This document shows, piece by piece, positions 51,000 to 63,489 of a stretch of 64,000 nt of DNA. Numbering within the stretch: the stretch's first letter is position 1; each line of letters opens with the position of its first letter. Both the position numbers and the translations under genes were made by a program. This DNA comes from Thiothrix sp. UBA5583 (GTDB taxonomy: Bacteria > Pseudomonadota > Gammaproteobacteria > Thiotrichales > Thiotrichaceae): positions 1 to 64,000 of the forward strand of contig DILV01000016.1 of assembly GCA_002425225.1 (NCBI GenBank), given 5' to 3'. The notes beneath the pieces were generated by a model. The model had not been told where the DNA came from, did no database searches, and saw only the letters and a program-made list of their open reading frames with translations.

Positions 51000-52361
51000 A
51001 TGCTCTGGCAACAATGCTTACAACAATTGGAACAGGAAGTCCCTGACCACGAAATCAGTACCTGGCTGCGCTCCCTGCACGCCATCGAAAAACGCAACGC
51101 CATGTATTTGCTGGCTCCCAACACCATTGTCCTGCAACAGGTGCATGAAAATTACCTGCCACGCATCCTGTTTCACGCCCGCATCATCAGCGGTGACAAC
51201 GCCTTTGATGTCCTGCTGCAAATTGGCTCATCCAGCCAGATGCAACCACAGGCACAACAGGAAGCTCCCAAACCGCCAATACTCAACAATCAACTGCACA
51301 CCTTTGTACCTACGCCTGCCCCAGCCAGCGAGCGGTTTGCCAATGCACTCAACCCGCGCATGACCTTTGCCAATTTCGTGGAAGGCAAATCCAACTCACT
51401 GGCCTGTGCGGCTGCCCAGCAGGTCGGCGATAACCCGGATACCAGTTACAACCCGTTATTCATCTACGGTGGTGTTGGGCTGGGTAAAACCCATCTGATG
51501 CACGCTATCGGCAATCGTGTGCTAGAACACAACCCGAATGCACGGGTCATTTATGTTTATGCGGAACGTTTCGTCAACGACATGATTTCAGCCATCCGCA
51601 GCAACCGTATGGAAGAATTCAAGCTGCATTACCGCAGCGCTGATGCCTTGCTGATTGATGACATCCAGTTCTTTGCGGGCAAAGACCGTTCCATGGAAGA
51701 ATTCTTCCACACCTTCAATGCCCTGCTGGAAGGACAAAAGCGCATCATCCTCGCCAGTGACAAATTCCCCAAGGATCTTGAAGGTATCGAAGACCGCCTC
51801 AAGACCCGTTTCAACTGGGGTTTGACCGTACAGATCGAATCGCCGGATCTGGAAACCCGTGTCGCCATCCTGCGCAAAAAAGCCGAGGACGCCGGGTTGC
51901 GCTTGCCCAACGATGTGAGCTTTTTCATCGGCAAGCGTTTTCATTCCAATATCCGCGATCTGGAAGGGGCTTTGCAGCGAGTTATCGCCAGTATGCGCCT
52001 CAAATGCATTACCCAGGTGACGATGGATTTCGTGCAGGATGCCCTGCGTGACCAGTTGGCCAGCCAAGACAAACTGGTGTCGATTGCCAATATAAAAAAA
52101 GCGGTAGCTCAGTACTACAATATCCGGGTTAACGACCTGGATTCCAAAAGCCGTACCCGCTCACTGGCGCGTCCACGTCAAATTGCGATGGCACTGACCA
52201 AGGAACTGACCAACCACAGCCTGCCAGAGATTGGAGAGGAATTTGGGGGGCGCGACCATACCACTGTCCTGCACGCTTGCCGCAAAGTGGTGGAATTGCG
52301 GGAATCCACCCCCAAGCTGGACGAGGAGTACCGTATCCTGCTACGTACTCTAACAAGCTGA
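51000..52361 (+). CDS. dnaA: Chromosomal replication initiator DnaA
   Basis: 453 residues. Domain I (about 1-85) starts LWQQCLQQLEQEVPDHEISTWL, and a short linker follows. Domain III has Walker A YGGVGLGKTHLMHA and Walker B ALLIDDIQFFAGK. Domain IV carries the DnaA-box signature GGRDHTTVLHACRK. DnaA opens oriC and loads the helicase. It is the first gene of the dnaA-dnaN-recF-gyrB run. Confidence 0.97.
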   Translation: MLWQQCLQQLEQEVPDHEISTWLRSLHAIEKRNAMYLLAPNTIVLQQVHENYLPRILFHARIISGDNAFDVLLQIGSSSQMQPQAQQEAPKPPILNNQLHTFVPTPAPASERFANALNPRMTFANFVEGKSNSLACAAAQQVGDNPDTSYNPLFIYGGVGLGKTHLMHAIGNRVLEHNPNARVIYVYAERFVNDMISAIRSNRMEEFKLHYRSADALLIDDIQFFAGKDRSMEEFFHTFNALLEGQKRIILASDKFPKDLEGIEDRLKTRFNWGLTVQIESPDLETRVAILRKKAEDAGLRLPNDVSFFIGKRFHSNIRDLEGALQRVIASMRLKCITQVTMDFVQDALRDQLASQDKLVSIANIKKAVAQYYNIRVNDLDSKSRTRSLARPRQIAMALTKELTNHSLPEIGEEFGGRDHTTVLHACRKVVELRESTPKLDEEYRILLRTLTS

Positions 52362-52584
52362 GGATAAGCACCCTGACAAGTCCTGGGGCATCCTGTGGAT
52401 AATCTGTTTATGGAAATTCATCCACAGGATACTGACAGGAAAAGTGCTATCCGAGACACAGGTTTATGCTTGTGGATAATATTACTAAAAACCTGAAAAA
52501 TCATATAGATGGTCATGTTATCCACAATCAGGCAATCCTCTTATTACGATTACTATTTTTTAAATATACAAGATAGATAAAGAT
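52362..52584 (+). other. oriC: Probable replication origin oriC (dnaA-dnaN gap)
   Basis: Three perfect DnaA boxes: TGTGGATAA at 52394-52402 and 52471-52479, and TTATCCACA at 52518-52526. A one-mismatch box TCATCCACA lies at 52418-52426. From about 52540 to 52580 the sequence is strongly AT-rich (TTATTACGATTACTATTTTT then TAAATATAC), a good candidate unwinding element. No gene is present. Confidence 0.85.
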
Positions 52585-53694
52585 ATGAAGCTGACTCAAA
52601 CCCGTGAACACCTGCTTGAATCCCTACAAGCCACTCTGGGAGCCATTGAAAAACGGCACACAGCTCCGATTCTGGAAAATGTATTGCTACGAATTGAAGG
52701 CAACCAGTCCTTTTGGCGTGGAACGGATCTTGAACTGGAAATAGCCACCCAGACACCAGTGATGGATGGCTCCAATGGTGCAATTACCCTACCCGCCCGC
52801 AAGTTGGCAGACATTTGCAAATCCCTGCCTGCCGAAAGCATTGTCAACATTGAAATACAGGACGACAAACGCGCCCGTATCACCTCAGGTCGTAGCCGCT
52901 TTGAACTCGCTACCCTGCCCGCCAGTGAATTTCCTGAACTAGAAGACATTGGTGAAATGCACAGTTTTACCTTGCCGGAAAAGCAGCTTAAACACCTGCT
53001 GGATGGCACAGCATTCGCCATGGCCAATCAGGATGTGCGCTATTACCTCAATGGCATGTTGTTGGATGTAACTCCAGACGGTGTGCGTACCGTGGCTACG
53101 GATGGGCATCGCCTAGCACTGGCATTTCACAATGAAACCATGGATGGGGTGGAACAGTCCCGCCAACTGATCATTCCGCGCAAGGGGGTTCTGGAGTTGT
53201 CACGTTTGCTGCGGGGTGACTCACAAGTACCCGTACAGGTACAGGCCAGTCAGAACCATCTGCGGGTACAACTTGATAATCTGCGTTTTACTACCAAGTT
53301 GGTGGATGGGCGTTACCCTGACTACCGTGCGGCCGTTCCCGGCGGTGGGCAAATCCAGGTGGATCTTGACCGCAAATCTTTCAAGGACATGCTCAACCGG
53401 GTGGCGATCCTGTCCAATGAAAAATTCCGAGGGGTACGTTTGTCACTGAGCGAAAACCTGTTACAGGTACAGGCACACAACCCGGAACAGGAAGTAGCTA
53501 CGGATGAACTGGATGTGGCTTATACCGGCAATGATTTCAGCATCGGTTTCAACGTCACTTACCTGCTGGATGCGGTTAATCATCTGGAAGGCGAGACCCT
53601 GCGTTTGTTCTGCAATTCACCGGAAACTAGTGCCTTGCTGACAGATCCGGTCGATGACAGTTTGCGCAATGTCATTATGCCCATCCGCCTGTAA
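52585..53694 (+). CDS. dnaN: DNA polymerase III beta sliding clamp
   Basis: 369 residues, the standard clamp length, with the three repeated domains that form a ring as a dimer. N-terminal MKLTQTREHLLESLQATLGAIEKRHTAPIL and C-terminal LTDPVDDSLRNVIMPIRL are typical, the last residues forming part of the peptide-binding pocket. It lies between oriC and recF. Confidence 0.97.
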   Translation: MKLTQTREHLLESLQATLGAIEKRHTAPILENVLLRIEGNQSFWRGTDLELEIATQTPVMDGSNGAITLPARKLADICKSLPAESIVNIEIQDDKRARITSGRSRFELATLPASEFPELEDIGEMHSFTLPEKQLKHLLDGTAFAMANQDVRYYLNGMLLDVTPDGVRTVATDGHRLALAFHNETMDGVEQSRQLIIPRKGVLELSRLLRGDSQVPVQVQASQNHLRVQLDNLRFTTKLVDGRYPDYRAAVPGGGQIQVDLDRKSFKDMLNRVAILSNEKFRGVRLSLSENLLQVQAHNPEQEVATDELDVAYTGNDFSIGFNVTYLLDAVNHLEGETLRLFCNSPETSALLTDPVDDSLRNVIMPIRL

Positions 53695-53712
53695 GCACAG
53701 GAACCCACCCAC

Positions 53713-57262
<3,550 letters not shown>

Positions 57263-57278
57263 GGTTTCACGTGAAACA
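57263..57278. promoter_or_regulatory. parS variant at the gyrB-prlC junction
   Basis: GGTTTCACGTGAAACA matches the canonical parS at 15 of 16 positions. The prlC GTG start lies in its centre. Confidence 0.85.
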
Positions 57279-59307
57279 AGACAACCCCTTGCTGGATAAC
57301 AGCAAACTGCCGCTATGGTCACAGATCAAGCCGGAGCACATCACCCCCGCGCTGGATGTGGTACTACAGGAAAACCGCGACTGGCTGCAACAAGCTCTTA
57401 CAGTTGATACCCGTTTCACGTGGAACAATCTGGTAGCGCCGCTGAACGAAGCCAGCAACTGGCTAGAACGCACTTGGTCGCCCGTCAGTCACCTGAATGC
57501 GGTGGTCAACACCGATGAATTGCGCAAGGAATACAACAGCAACCTGCCACGCTTGAGTGATTATCACACCGAGATGGGGCAAAACGCCGCTTTGTATGCT
57601 GCTATCCGCAGCATCCGTGCACAGGATGACACCTTGGACAGTGCCCAACAAAAAAGCCTTGATGATAGTCTGCTGGGTTTCAAACTTTCTGGTGTCGCCC
57701 TACCCGAAGCACAGAAAGAACGCTTCCGCGAGATCAGCCAGCAGTTGTCACAACTCAATTCGCGTTTCTCCGACAATGTGCTGGATGCCACCAATGCGTG
57801 GGTCAAGCAGATTACCGATGTGACGGAACTGGCAGGTTTGCCAGAGTCGGCACTGGAGATGGCAGCGCAAACTGCCAAGCAACGCGACATGCAAGGCTGG
57901 GTACTGACCCTGCAATTCCCTTCCTATTTCCCGGTGCTGACCTATGCCGATAACCGCGCACTGCGGGCGGAAATGTACCGTGCCTACACTACTCGTGCCT
58001 CTGAGTTGGGGGCCAACCCGGACTGGGACAACACGGCAGTGATGCGCGACATCCTGCGCTTGCGCCAGGAAGAAGCTGCCCTGCTCGGCTACGCCAATTA
58101 CGCCGAACTGTCACTGGCGACCAAGATGGCGGAAAGCCCGCAGCAGGTGCTGGAGTTCCTTGCCGACCTCGCCCACAAGGCCAAGCCGTTTGCCGAACAG
58201 GAATTTGCCGAAGTCGGCGAATTTGCCCGTACTCTCGGCATTGACGAGGTAGAGGCGTGGGATGTGGCCTATGTCTCGGAAAAGATGAAACAGGCACGCT
58301 TCGATTTCAGCGAAGAAGACTTGAAGCCCTACTTCTCTGCTGACCGCGTGATCAGTGGTTTGTTTACACTGGTGGAAAAGCTGTTTGGGGTACGCATTGA
58401 GCAGCAACAGGCGCATATTGACCTGTGGCACAGTGATGTGCGTTTCTATCTGGTGTATGACCGTACCGGTACGGTGCAAGCGTGTTTCTACCTGGATTTG
58501 TATGCCCGCCAACACAAGCGCGGTGGGGCGTGGATGAGCGATTTCTGCGGGCGTTTCCGCCGTCAGGATGGCCTGCAAATCCCGGTGGCGTTCATGACCT
58601 GCAATGGTAGCCCGCCGGTGGGTGACAAACCTGCACTGTTTACCCACGATGAAGTCGTCACCCTGTTCCATGAATTCGGGCATGGCCTGCACCACATGCT
58701 GACGCAAGTGGATTACCCTGACATCGCTGGGATCAACGGGGTGGAATGGGATGCAGTCGAGTTGCCCAGCCAGTTCATGGAAAACTGGTGCTGGGAACGC
58801 AGCGTGCTGGACATGATTGCCGCCCACTGGCAAACGGGTGAACCGTTACCGGAAAATCTCTACCAAAAAATGCAGGCCGCCCGCCATTTCCAGACCGCGA
58901 TGGCCACCGTGCGCCAACTGGAGTTTGCCCTGTTCGACATGCGTTTGCACCTTGACCCGCAGGCAGCAGAACCGGGCAGGCTGGAAGCAATCCGCGCCGA
59001 GGTGCAGCAACAAGTGGCGGTGATCAAGCCCCCCGTTTTCAACCGGATGCCACACAGCTTCACCCATGTATTCGCGGGCGGCTACGCTGCCGGTTACTAC
59101 AGCTACAAATGGGCGGAAGTGCTGTCCGCCGATGCTTTTGCCCGTTTCGAGGAGGAAGGCTTGTTTAATGCCGGGGTCGGTGAGGCCTTCCTTAACGAAG
59201 TGTTGGCGGTGGGTGGTTCACGCAAGGCGATGGAATCATTCGTCGCGTTCCGGGGGCGCAAGCCCAGTGTCGATGCCCTGCTGCGCCATAACGGGCTGGC
59301 GGTATGA
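57271..59307 (+). CDS. prlC: Oligopeptidase A (M3 family)
   Basis: 678 residues, close to the 680 of E. coli PrlC. Zinc motif LFHEFGHGLHHMLTQ (HExxH) with the downstream Glu in NGVEWDAVELPSQFMENW. It degrades short peptides, including cleaved signal peptides. I choose the GTG at 57271, with TGAGG six bases upstream; a GTG at 57259 would overlap the gyrB stop. The start codon falls inside a parS site, and a second parS-like site lies in the early coding part. It ends in an ATGA overlap with xthA. Confidence 0.93.
   Translation: MKQDNPLLDNSKLPLWSQIKPEHITPALDVVLQENRDWLQQALTVDTRFTWNNLVAPLNEASNWLERTWSPVSHLNAVVNTDELRKEYNSNLPRLSDYHTEMGQNAALYAAIRSIRAQDDTLDSAQQKSLDDSLLGFKLSGVALPEAQKERFREISQQLSQLNSRFSDNVLDATNAWVKQITDVTELAGLPESALEMAAQTAKQRDMQGWVLTLQFPSYFPVLTYADNRALRAEMYRAYTTRASELGANPDWDNTAVMRDILRLRQEEAALLGYANYAELSLATKMAESPQQVLEFLADLAHKAKPFAEQEFAEVGEFARTLGIDEVEAWDVAYVSEKMKQARFDFSEEDLKPYFSADRVISGLFTLVEKLFGVRIEQQQAHIDLWHSDVRFYLVYDRTGTVQACFYLDLYARQHKRGGAWMSDFCGRFRRQDGLQIPVAFMTCNGSPPVGDKPALFTHDEVVTLFHEFGHGLHHMLTQVDYPDIAGINGVEWDAVELPSQFMENWCWERSVLDMIAAHWQTGEPLPENLYQKMQAARHFQTAMATVRQLEFALFDMRLHLDPQAAEPGRLEAIRAEVQQQVAVIKPPVFNRMPHSFTHVFAGGYAAGYYSYKWAEVLSADAFARFEEEGLFNAGVGEAFLNEVLAVGGSRKAMESFVAFRGRKPSVDALLRHNGLAV
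57412..57427. promoter_or_regulatory. Third parS variant, inside prlC
   Basis: CGTTTCACGTGGAACA matches the canonical parS at 14 of 16 positions and keeps the TTTCACGTG core. It lies 149 bp from the junction copy. Confidence 0.75.
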
Positions 59308-60071
59308 AGATTGCTACCTGGAATGTCAATTCCCTGCGGGTACGCCTGCCGCATGTGCTGCAATGGCTGGCGGCAGCGCAACCGGATGTGCTGGCTATTC
59401 AGGAAACCAAAACGGTTGACGAACAGTTCCCGTTGGCAGAGATTGAGGCCGCAGGTTACCAAGCCGTCTTTGCCGGGCAGAAGACCTATAACGGGGTGGC
59501 CATCCTCAGCAAATCCCCCGCTACTGAGATTGTCACCGATATTCCGGGACTGGATGACCCGCAACGTCGTATCCTCGCCGCCACCATTGACGGTATCCGC
59601 GTGGTGGATTTGTACGTGGTCAACGGTTCCGAAGTCGGTTCCGACAAGTACGCCTACAAGCTCGACTGGCTGGCGAAAGTGACCGCATGGTTGCAACAGC
59701 AAGCGGTGCAGTACCCGAAGCTGGTGGTGCTGGGTGATTTCAATATTGCCCCGGAAGACCGTGACGTGCATGACCCGGCGGCGTGGGCGGGGCAAATCCT
59801 CTGTTCCGCACCGGAGCGCACGGCCCTGCAAGCCATTCAGGCTCTGGGGCTGAGTGATGTATTCCGCCAGTTTGAACAGGCGGAGAACAGTTTTAGCTGG
59901 TGGGATTACCGTGCGGCTGGTTTTCGTCGTAACCTGGGCTTGCGCATTGACCTGATCCTTGCCAGCCAGACGCTAGCAGATGCCTGCACAAGTTGTGTGA
60001 TTGACCGTGAACCACGTACCTGGGAAAAGCCTTCCGATCATACTCCCGTGATAGCGGAGTTTGTCGGGTGA
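59304..60071 (+). CDS. xthA: Exodeoxyribonuclease III
   Basis: 255 residues. An endonuclease/exonuclease/phosphatase fold: MKIATWNVNSLRVRL, IQETKTVDEQFP (metal-binding Glu), VLGDFNIAPEDRDVHDP (catalytic Asp/Asn) and DHTPVIAEF (catalytic Asp-His). It incises abasic sites and trims 3' ends in base excision repair. It overlaps prlC by ATGA and the next gene by GTGA, so the three are coupled. Confidence 0.94.
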   Translation: MKIATWNVNSLRVRLPHVLQWLAAAQPDVLAIQETKTVDEQFPLAEIEAAGYQAVFAGQKTYNGVAILSKSPATEIVTDIPGLDDPQRRILAATIDGIRVVDLYVVNGSEVGSDKYAYKLDWLAKVTAWLQQQAVQYPKLVVLGDFNIAPEDRDVHDPAAWAGQILCSAPERTALQAIQALGLSDVFRQFEQAENSFSWWDYRAAGFRRNLGLRIDLILASQTLADACTSCVIDREPRTWEKPSDHTPVIAEFVG

Positions 60072-60535
60072 AACCGTATCTGTTGCTGGGTGGGGGGCTG
60101 TTTGTGCTGGCGTTTGCCATTGGTGTATTCGTGCAGCGACCTGCTCCACCAGACGCTTTGCCCACACTTGCCCTGAAGCTGCAACAGCCGTGCAACCTGC
60201 GACAGGCAGCTTGTGAGGCAAGTAATAGCACCGGGCAACGTGTCCGTTTCCGCATCAACCCCAATACCATCCCGGTCATGCAGGAACTGCATGTGGAAGT
60301 GGCAACGGAGGGGATGACCAATATCCGTTCGGCCCGTATGACCGTGGAAGGGGTAAACATGTTCATGGGCTATCAGTTGGTTGATTTACAGGCAATTGCC
60401 GAAAATTTATTATCAGGCAAGCTGATTCTACCTATTTGTACTCAGGAAAAAATGCAATGGAAGGCATTGCTTGAAATAAATACAGATACCACCCGTCTGC
60501 TGGCTAGCTTCCCCTTTGAGTCTGCAAAAGACTGA
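60068..60535 (+). CDS. Hypothetical single-pass membrane protein
   Basis: 155 residues, starting GTG within the xthA stop (GTGA). One N-terminal membrane anchor (PYLLLGGGLFVLAFAIGVFVQ) is followed by a periplasmic domain with three Cys (QPCNLRQAACEAS and later PICTQEKMQWKALLEIN). Similar small anchored proteins accompany SCO/copper genes in other bacteria, but no such neighbour is here, so I give no function. It ends the prlC-xthA transcript. Confidence 0.65.
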   Translation: MKPYLLLGGGLFVLAFAIGVFVQRPAPPDALPTLALKLQQPCNLRQAACEASNSTGQRVRFRINPNTIPVMQELHVEVATEGMTNIRSARMTVEGVNMFMGYQLVDLQAIAENLLSGKLILPICTQEKMQWKALLEINTDTTRLLASFPFESAKD

Positions 60536-60816
60536 TTCCATTGTTTCCCGTCAACTTTTTCTTCATTCGCGCGTTAGTCGGCATTAGCTTGATCCGTCAG
60601 GCGTAAAAAACCTTTGGCTCGTCGGTTTCAGATTGTTATTGCGCCCATAATATCATTCCATTGGGAATGTGTCAGAACGCGGTATAGATTCAACATGAAC
60701 GGGCATAACAACAGCGAACCGTCGCGCACGTATACGGTAATTAGCCTATTTTTTAAAAAAAACAGACAGGGGTATGGGGATCAGCCCCCGCAATGCGCTG
60801 AGCAAGGATTGCTTTT
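60536..60816 (+). other. Non-coding stretch upstream of the secreted protein gene
   Basis: 281 bp without a gene. It contains a CATTCC/GGAATG hairpin (60654-60669) and an A/T-rich run (60750-60765). Just before the start is a GGGG-ATCAG-CCCC hairpin and a GCAAT/ATTGC stem that encloses the AAGGA ribosome site. No known riboswitch consensus was recognised. Confidence 0.35.
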
Positions 60817-61926
60817 ATGATCACCAAAACACCGTTGGCGAAAGTGGCAAGCCCGTTGTTGTTGCTTGCCATGAGTCTGGTCAGCACGTCAGTGCTGGCA
60901 CTTTCCAGTGATTACGAACATACCGGTACAAACCAACAGGCGAGTGGTTTGTGGGGAGGCTTGTCCGCATGGGTGGGTGAATGGTTGCCGGAAGTTGATG
61001 CCAGTCGCCCCGGTTTCCGCTGGATTGAAACCACCCAGGTGCAACAGGATGCCCGTCAGACAGGTAAACCACCAGCGCTGGATGTGTACGCAGGATTGAT
61101 ACCTTATCAGCGTGTGGTTGCGCCTGGTGGTATGTTCCGCCGCTTTGAACATGGGCCTGCCGCCTCTTTCAATGGTGGACAGGCACACAGCCCGGACAAG
61201 CCTTACCTGCCGACAGACCAGAACCTGTCATTGCAGGCAAATATTCCTGACGACCTGTTCGTTCCCGATAGCGAAATCGTGTGGCTGATCCGCCCGTTGC
61301 AGGGCGGTGTCGAGCGTGAATTGTTCGGGCGGAATTTGCATTTGTCCTTGCCGGATGGTGTCTACGAGGTGCTGTTGCGGATAGGGGCATATGAAGAACG
61401 CGCCCGTGTGGAGGTTGACCGGGGGCGTATGGCCACCCCCTATTTTGCTACTAATATCGGGCGTTTGCGGGTCAGCAGCGCTGCGCCTGCCAACTGGGAC
61501 GTTTTCCTTATGCAAGGAGCAGCGCCCACGCACCGGGTGCTGGGGCGCACTGATAGCCAGCAGATCAACCGGATTGTGCCCGCAGGCGAGTTTGAGGTGG
61601 TAGCTACTATCAATGATGCCAGCCAGCGGGTACGCATCCGGGTCGGGCGTGGGGCAACTTCTGATGCTAGCCTGAGTGTACCTACCGGGCGGATCAATCT
61701 AGTGGCAACACTGGGTAATGTGCCTGCCATGCGCCCTATGCAGTGGCGGTTGTTCCGCTTGGATGGCGGGCGGCGGGAAGTCGCTTCGCCCACCCGTCAC
61801 AGCGCCACTCTGGTAGTAGCACCGGGGCATTACGAAGCCATTGCCAGTCTGAATGGGCGGGAACGGCGACGTGAATTCACCGTCCGGCAGGGTTCTGATA
61901 ATAGCGTTGTGCTGGCAATGGATTAG
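60817..61926 (+). CDS. Secreted protein of unknown function with repeated beta-domain
   Basis: 369 residues. The signal peptide (ASPLLLLAMSLVSTSVLA-LSS) is cleaved near residue 29. The middle and C-terminal parts contain three similar blocks ending in a short beta-strand of the form G-x-Y/F-E-(V/A)-x-(L/A)-(R/T/S), for example DGVYEVLLRIGAYEERARVEV, AGEFEVVATINDASQRVRIRV and PGHYEAIASLNGRERRREFTV. This resembles PEGA- or carboxypeptidase-regulatory-like folds seen in surface proteins. I cannot name a family. The AAGGA site before the ATG sits in a possible stem. Confidence 0.65.
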   Translation: MITKTPLAKVASPLLLLAMSLVSTSVLALSSDYEHTGTNQQASGLWGGLSAWVGEWLPEVDASRPGFRWIETTQVQQDARQTGKPPALDVYAGLIPYQRVVAPGGMFRRFEHGPAASFNGGQAHSPDKPYLPTDQNLSLQANIPDDLFVPDSEIVWLIRPLQGGVERELFGRNLHLSLPDGVYEVLLRIGAYEERARVEVDRGRMATPYFATNIGRLRVSSAAPANWDVFLMQGAAPTHRVLGRTDSQQINRIVPAGEFEVVATINDASQRVRIRVGRGATSDASLSVPTGRINLVATLGNVPAMRPMQWRLFRLDGGRREVASPTRHSATLVVAPGHYEAIASLNGRERRREFTVRQGSDNSVVLAMD

Positions 61927-62459
61927 GCGATGTCAGCAGTGCGTTGCGCGACCTTAGCGTAATAACTGGCGGAATAACTGAAATAGGCACGTTCCTTGTC
62001 CGTAAGCGGACGTGCTTGTTTCACCGGGTTTCCCACATACAGATAGCCACTTTCCAGCCGTTTGCCGGGGGGAACTAGGCTACCCGCGCCGATCATCACT
62101 TCATCCTCTACTACTGCCCCATCCAGCACGATTGCGCCCATGCCGATCAGACAGCGATTGCCGATGGTACAGGCGTGCAATACCGCGCGATGCCCGATGG
62201 TCACTTCATCCCCAATGAGCAGTGGGCGGCCTTCCGGGGTGGAATAGATGCCGCCATGCGTGACATGCAGCACTGAGCCATCCTGCACATTGGTCAGCTT
62301 GCCAATGCGGATGTGGTTGATGTCGCCGCGTACTACGGCTGTCGGCCATACCGAAGAGCCTTCGCCCAGCGTGGTTTGCCCGCTCACATAGGCCATCGGG
62401 TCAACGTAGGCAGTCGGGTGGATGTCAGGGGTATGGTTTTCAAAGTTCTTGATGGTCAT
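61923..62459 (-). CDS. Gamma-carbonic anhydrase-like protein
   Basis: 178 residues of left-handed beta-helix hexapeptide repeats (VVRGDINHIRIGKLTNVQDGSVLH). The three metal-binding His positions are plausible: LHVTHGG and GHRAVLHACTIGN. This is the YrdA/CaiE-type family (gamma-CA-like), whose members are carbonic anhydrases or structural acyltransferase relatives; many are inactive. It overlaps the upstream M14 gene by ATGA, so it is the last gene of a three-gene unit. Its stop overlaps the convergent stop of the secreted protein gene. Confidence 0.88.
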   Translation of the reverse strand: MTIKNFENHTPDIHPTAYVDPMAYVSGQTTLGEGSSVWPTAVVRGDINHIRIGKLTNVQDGSVLHVTHGGIYSTPEGRPLLIGDEVTIGHRAVLHACTIGNRCLIGMGAIVLDGAVVEDEVMIGAGSLVPPGKRLESGYLYVGNPVKQARPLTDKERAYFSYSASYYAKVAQRTADIA

Positions 62460-63478
62460 GGCGCACTATCCAAAGGTAAACGTTTCATCAGGTAACACAG
62501 GCAATCCTGGCGGATGATGATCTCATCCAAGGTCAGCATCGCGGGCATCAGTGCCTGTTTGAGCCGGATGCTGCTGTGGTCGCGGGTGAAGAAATGTTCC
62601 CCGACTTCCACGTTTTCATCATCCCAGGCGTGCAGACGCGCTGTCGGGTGGGTGGTGCTGGCAAATGCCGTTCCGGCGGGCAGTTCCGAGAAATTATACT
62701 GGTCGAGTGCAGGCAACAGGTGAATGTCGGCTGCCGGGTCGTTGAAACTGAAGGTATGGTTTTCCGGCAAGGTGACTCGTGCCACAGTCTGGTAAATGTT
62801 GATGTCGTGTGCGGGCAGCGGGTGGTCGGGCAATTCCTGCAAATGCAAGGCAGCGTCGAGGAATTCCAGCACATGCTCTACCCCGTGTGCCACGCCCGGT
62901 TTGCCGCATTCGATGGTAATTGCCGGGCAATGTTGCGCCATTGCCATCGACTGTACCCCGCGCGGGGTTTCAAAATAGACCACGATGTTGGCGAATAGCC
63001 GTGCCAGTTGCAGCGAACGGTTATCCAGCACATTGACGCAGCCGTAATGCGGGTTTTTGCCGGTGTTATTGTGTACGTCGATGCTAGCAAACATGCCTTT
63101 GCTTGCCATGATGTCGGTCACTTGCTGCATCAGGTGGGTTTCTTCGCAGTCTTCCAGCTCGGTGCTCGGCCACACCCGGTTATAGTCGGGCTGACCTTCC
63201 AGTCGCCGCAGCCCGAACGTCGCTGCTTCAATATTGCCGAAAAATACCGACAGGGAACGTGGCAACGGTTGGCTCTGGTACTTGTGCAGCAATTGCTGGA
63301 TGGCGAAAAAGCCGGTGTCTTCATTGCCATGCAGCAGCACTGAAATGAACAGGCGCGGTTCCCGCCTGCCTTCCAGATGTAGCAGCGTCGGGTTCGGCAG
63401 CAGGGTATGCAGTTCACGCGGGTTTTTCAGCGCGAAAAAGCCTTCCGGCAGGCTTTCCAGTTCGGTCAGTTGCAACAT
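62456..63478 (-). CDS. M14-type succinylglutamate desuccinylase/aspartoacylase-like protein
   Basis: 340 residues from the ATG at 63478; the open frame extends further but the family start is here. Zinc ligands His50 and Glu53 lie in LLHGNEDTGF, the third in SIDVHNNTG, and the catalytic Glu in AITIECGKPG. This is the AstE/AspA deacylase group. It lies 11 nt after a GCS2-type amide-ligase gene, and such ligase plus M14 pairs are known from amidoligase clusters. The natural substrate is unknown; arginine catabolism is not suggested, as no ast genes are near. Confidence 0.85.
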   Translation of the reverse strand: MLQLTELESLPEGFFALKNPRELHTLLPNPTLLHLEGRREPRLFISVLLHGNEDTGFFAIQQLLHKYQSQPLPRSLSVFFGNIEAATFGLRRLEGQPDYNRVWPSTELEDCEETHLMQQVTDIMASKGMFASIDVHNNTGKNPHYGCVNVLDNRSLQLARLFANIVVYFETPRGVQSMAMAQHCPAITIECGKPGVAHGVEHVLEFLDAALHLQELPDHPLPAHDINIYQTVARVTLPENHTFSFNDPAADIHLLPALDQYNFSELPAGTAFASTTHPTARLHAWDDENVEVGEHFFTRDHSSIRLKQALMPAMLTLDEIIIRQDCLCYLMKRLPLDSAP

Positions 63479-63489
63479 GGTGGTGTGTC

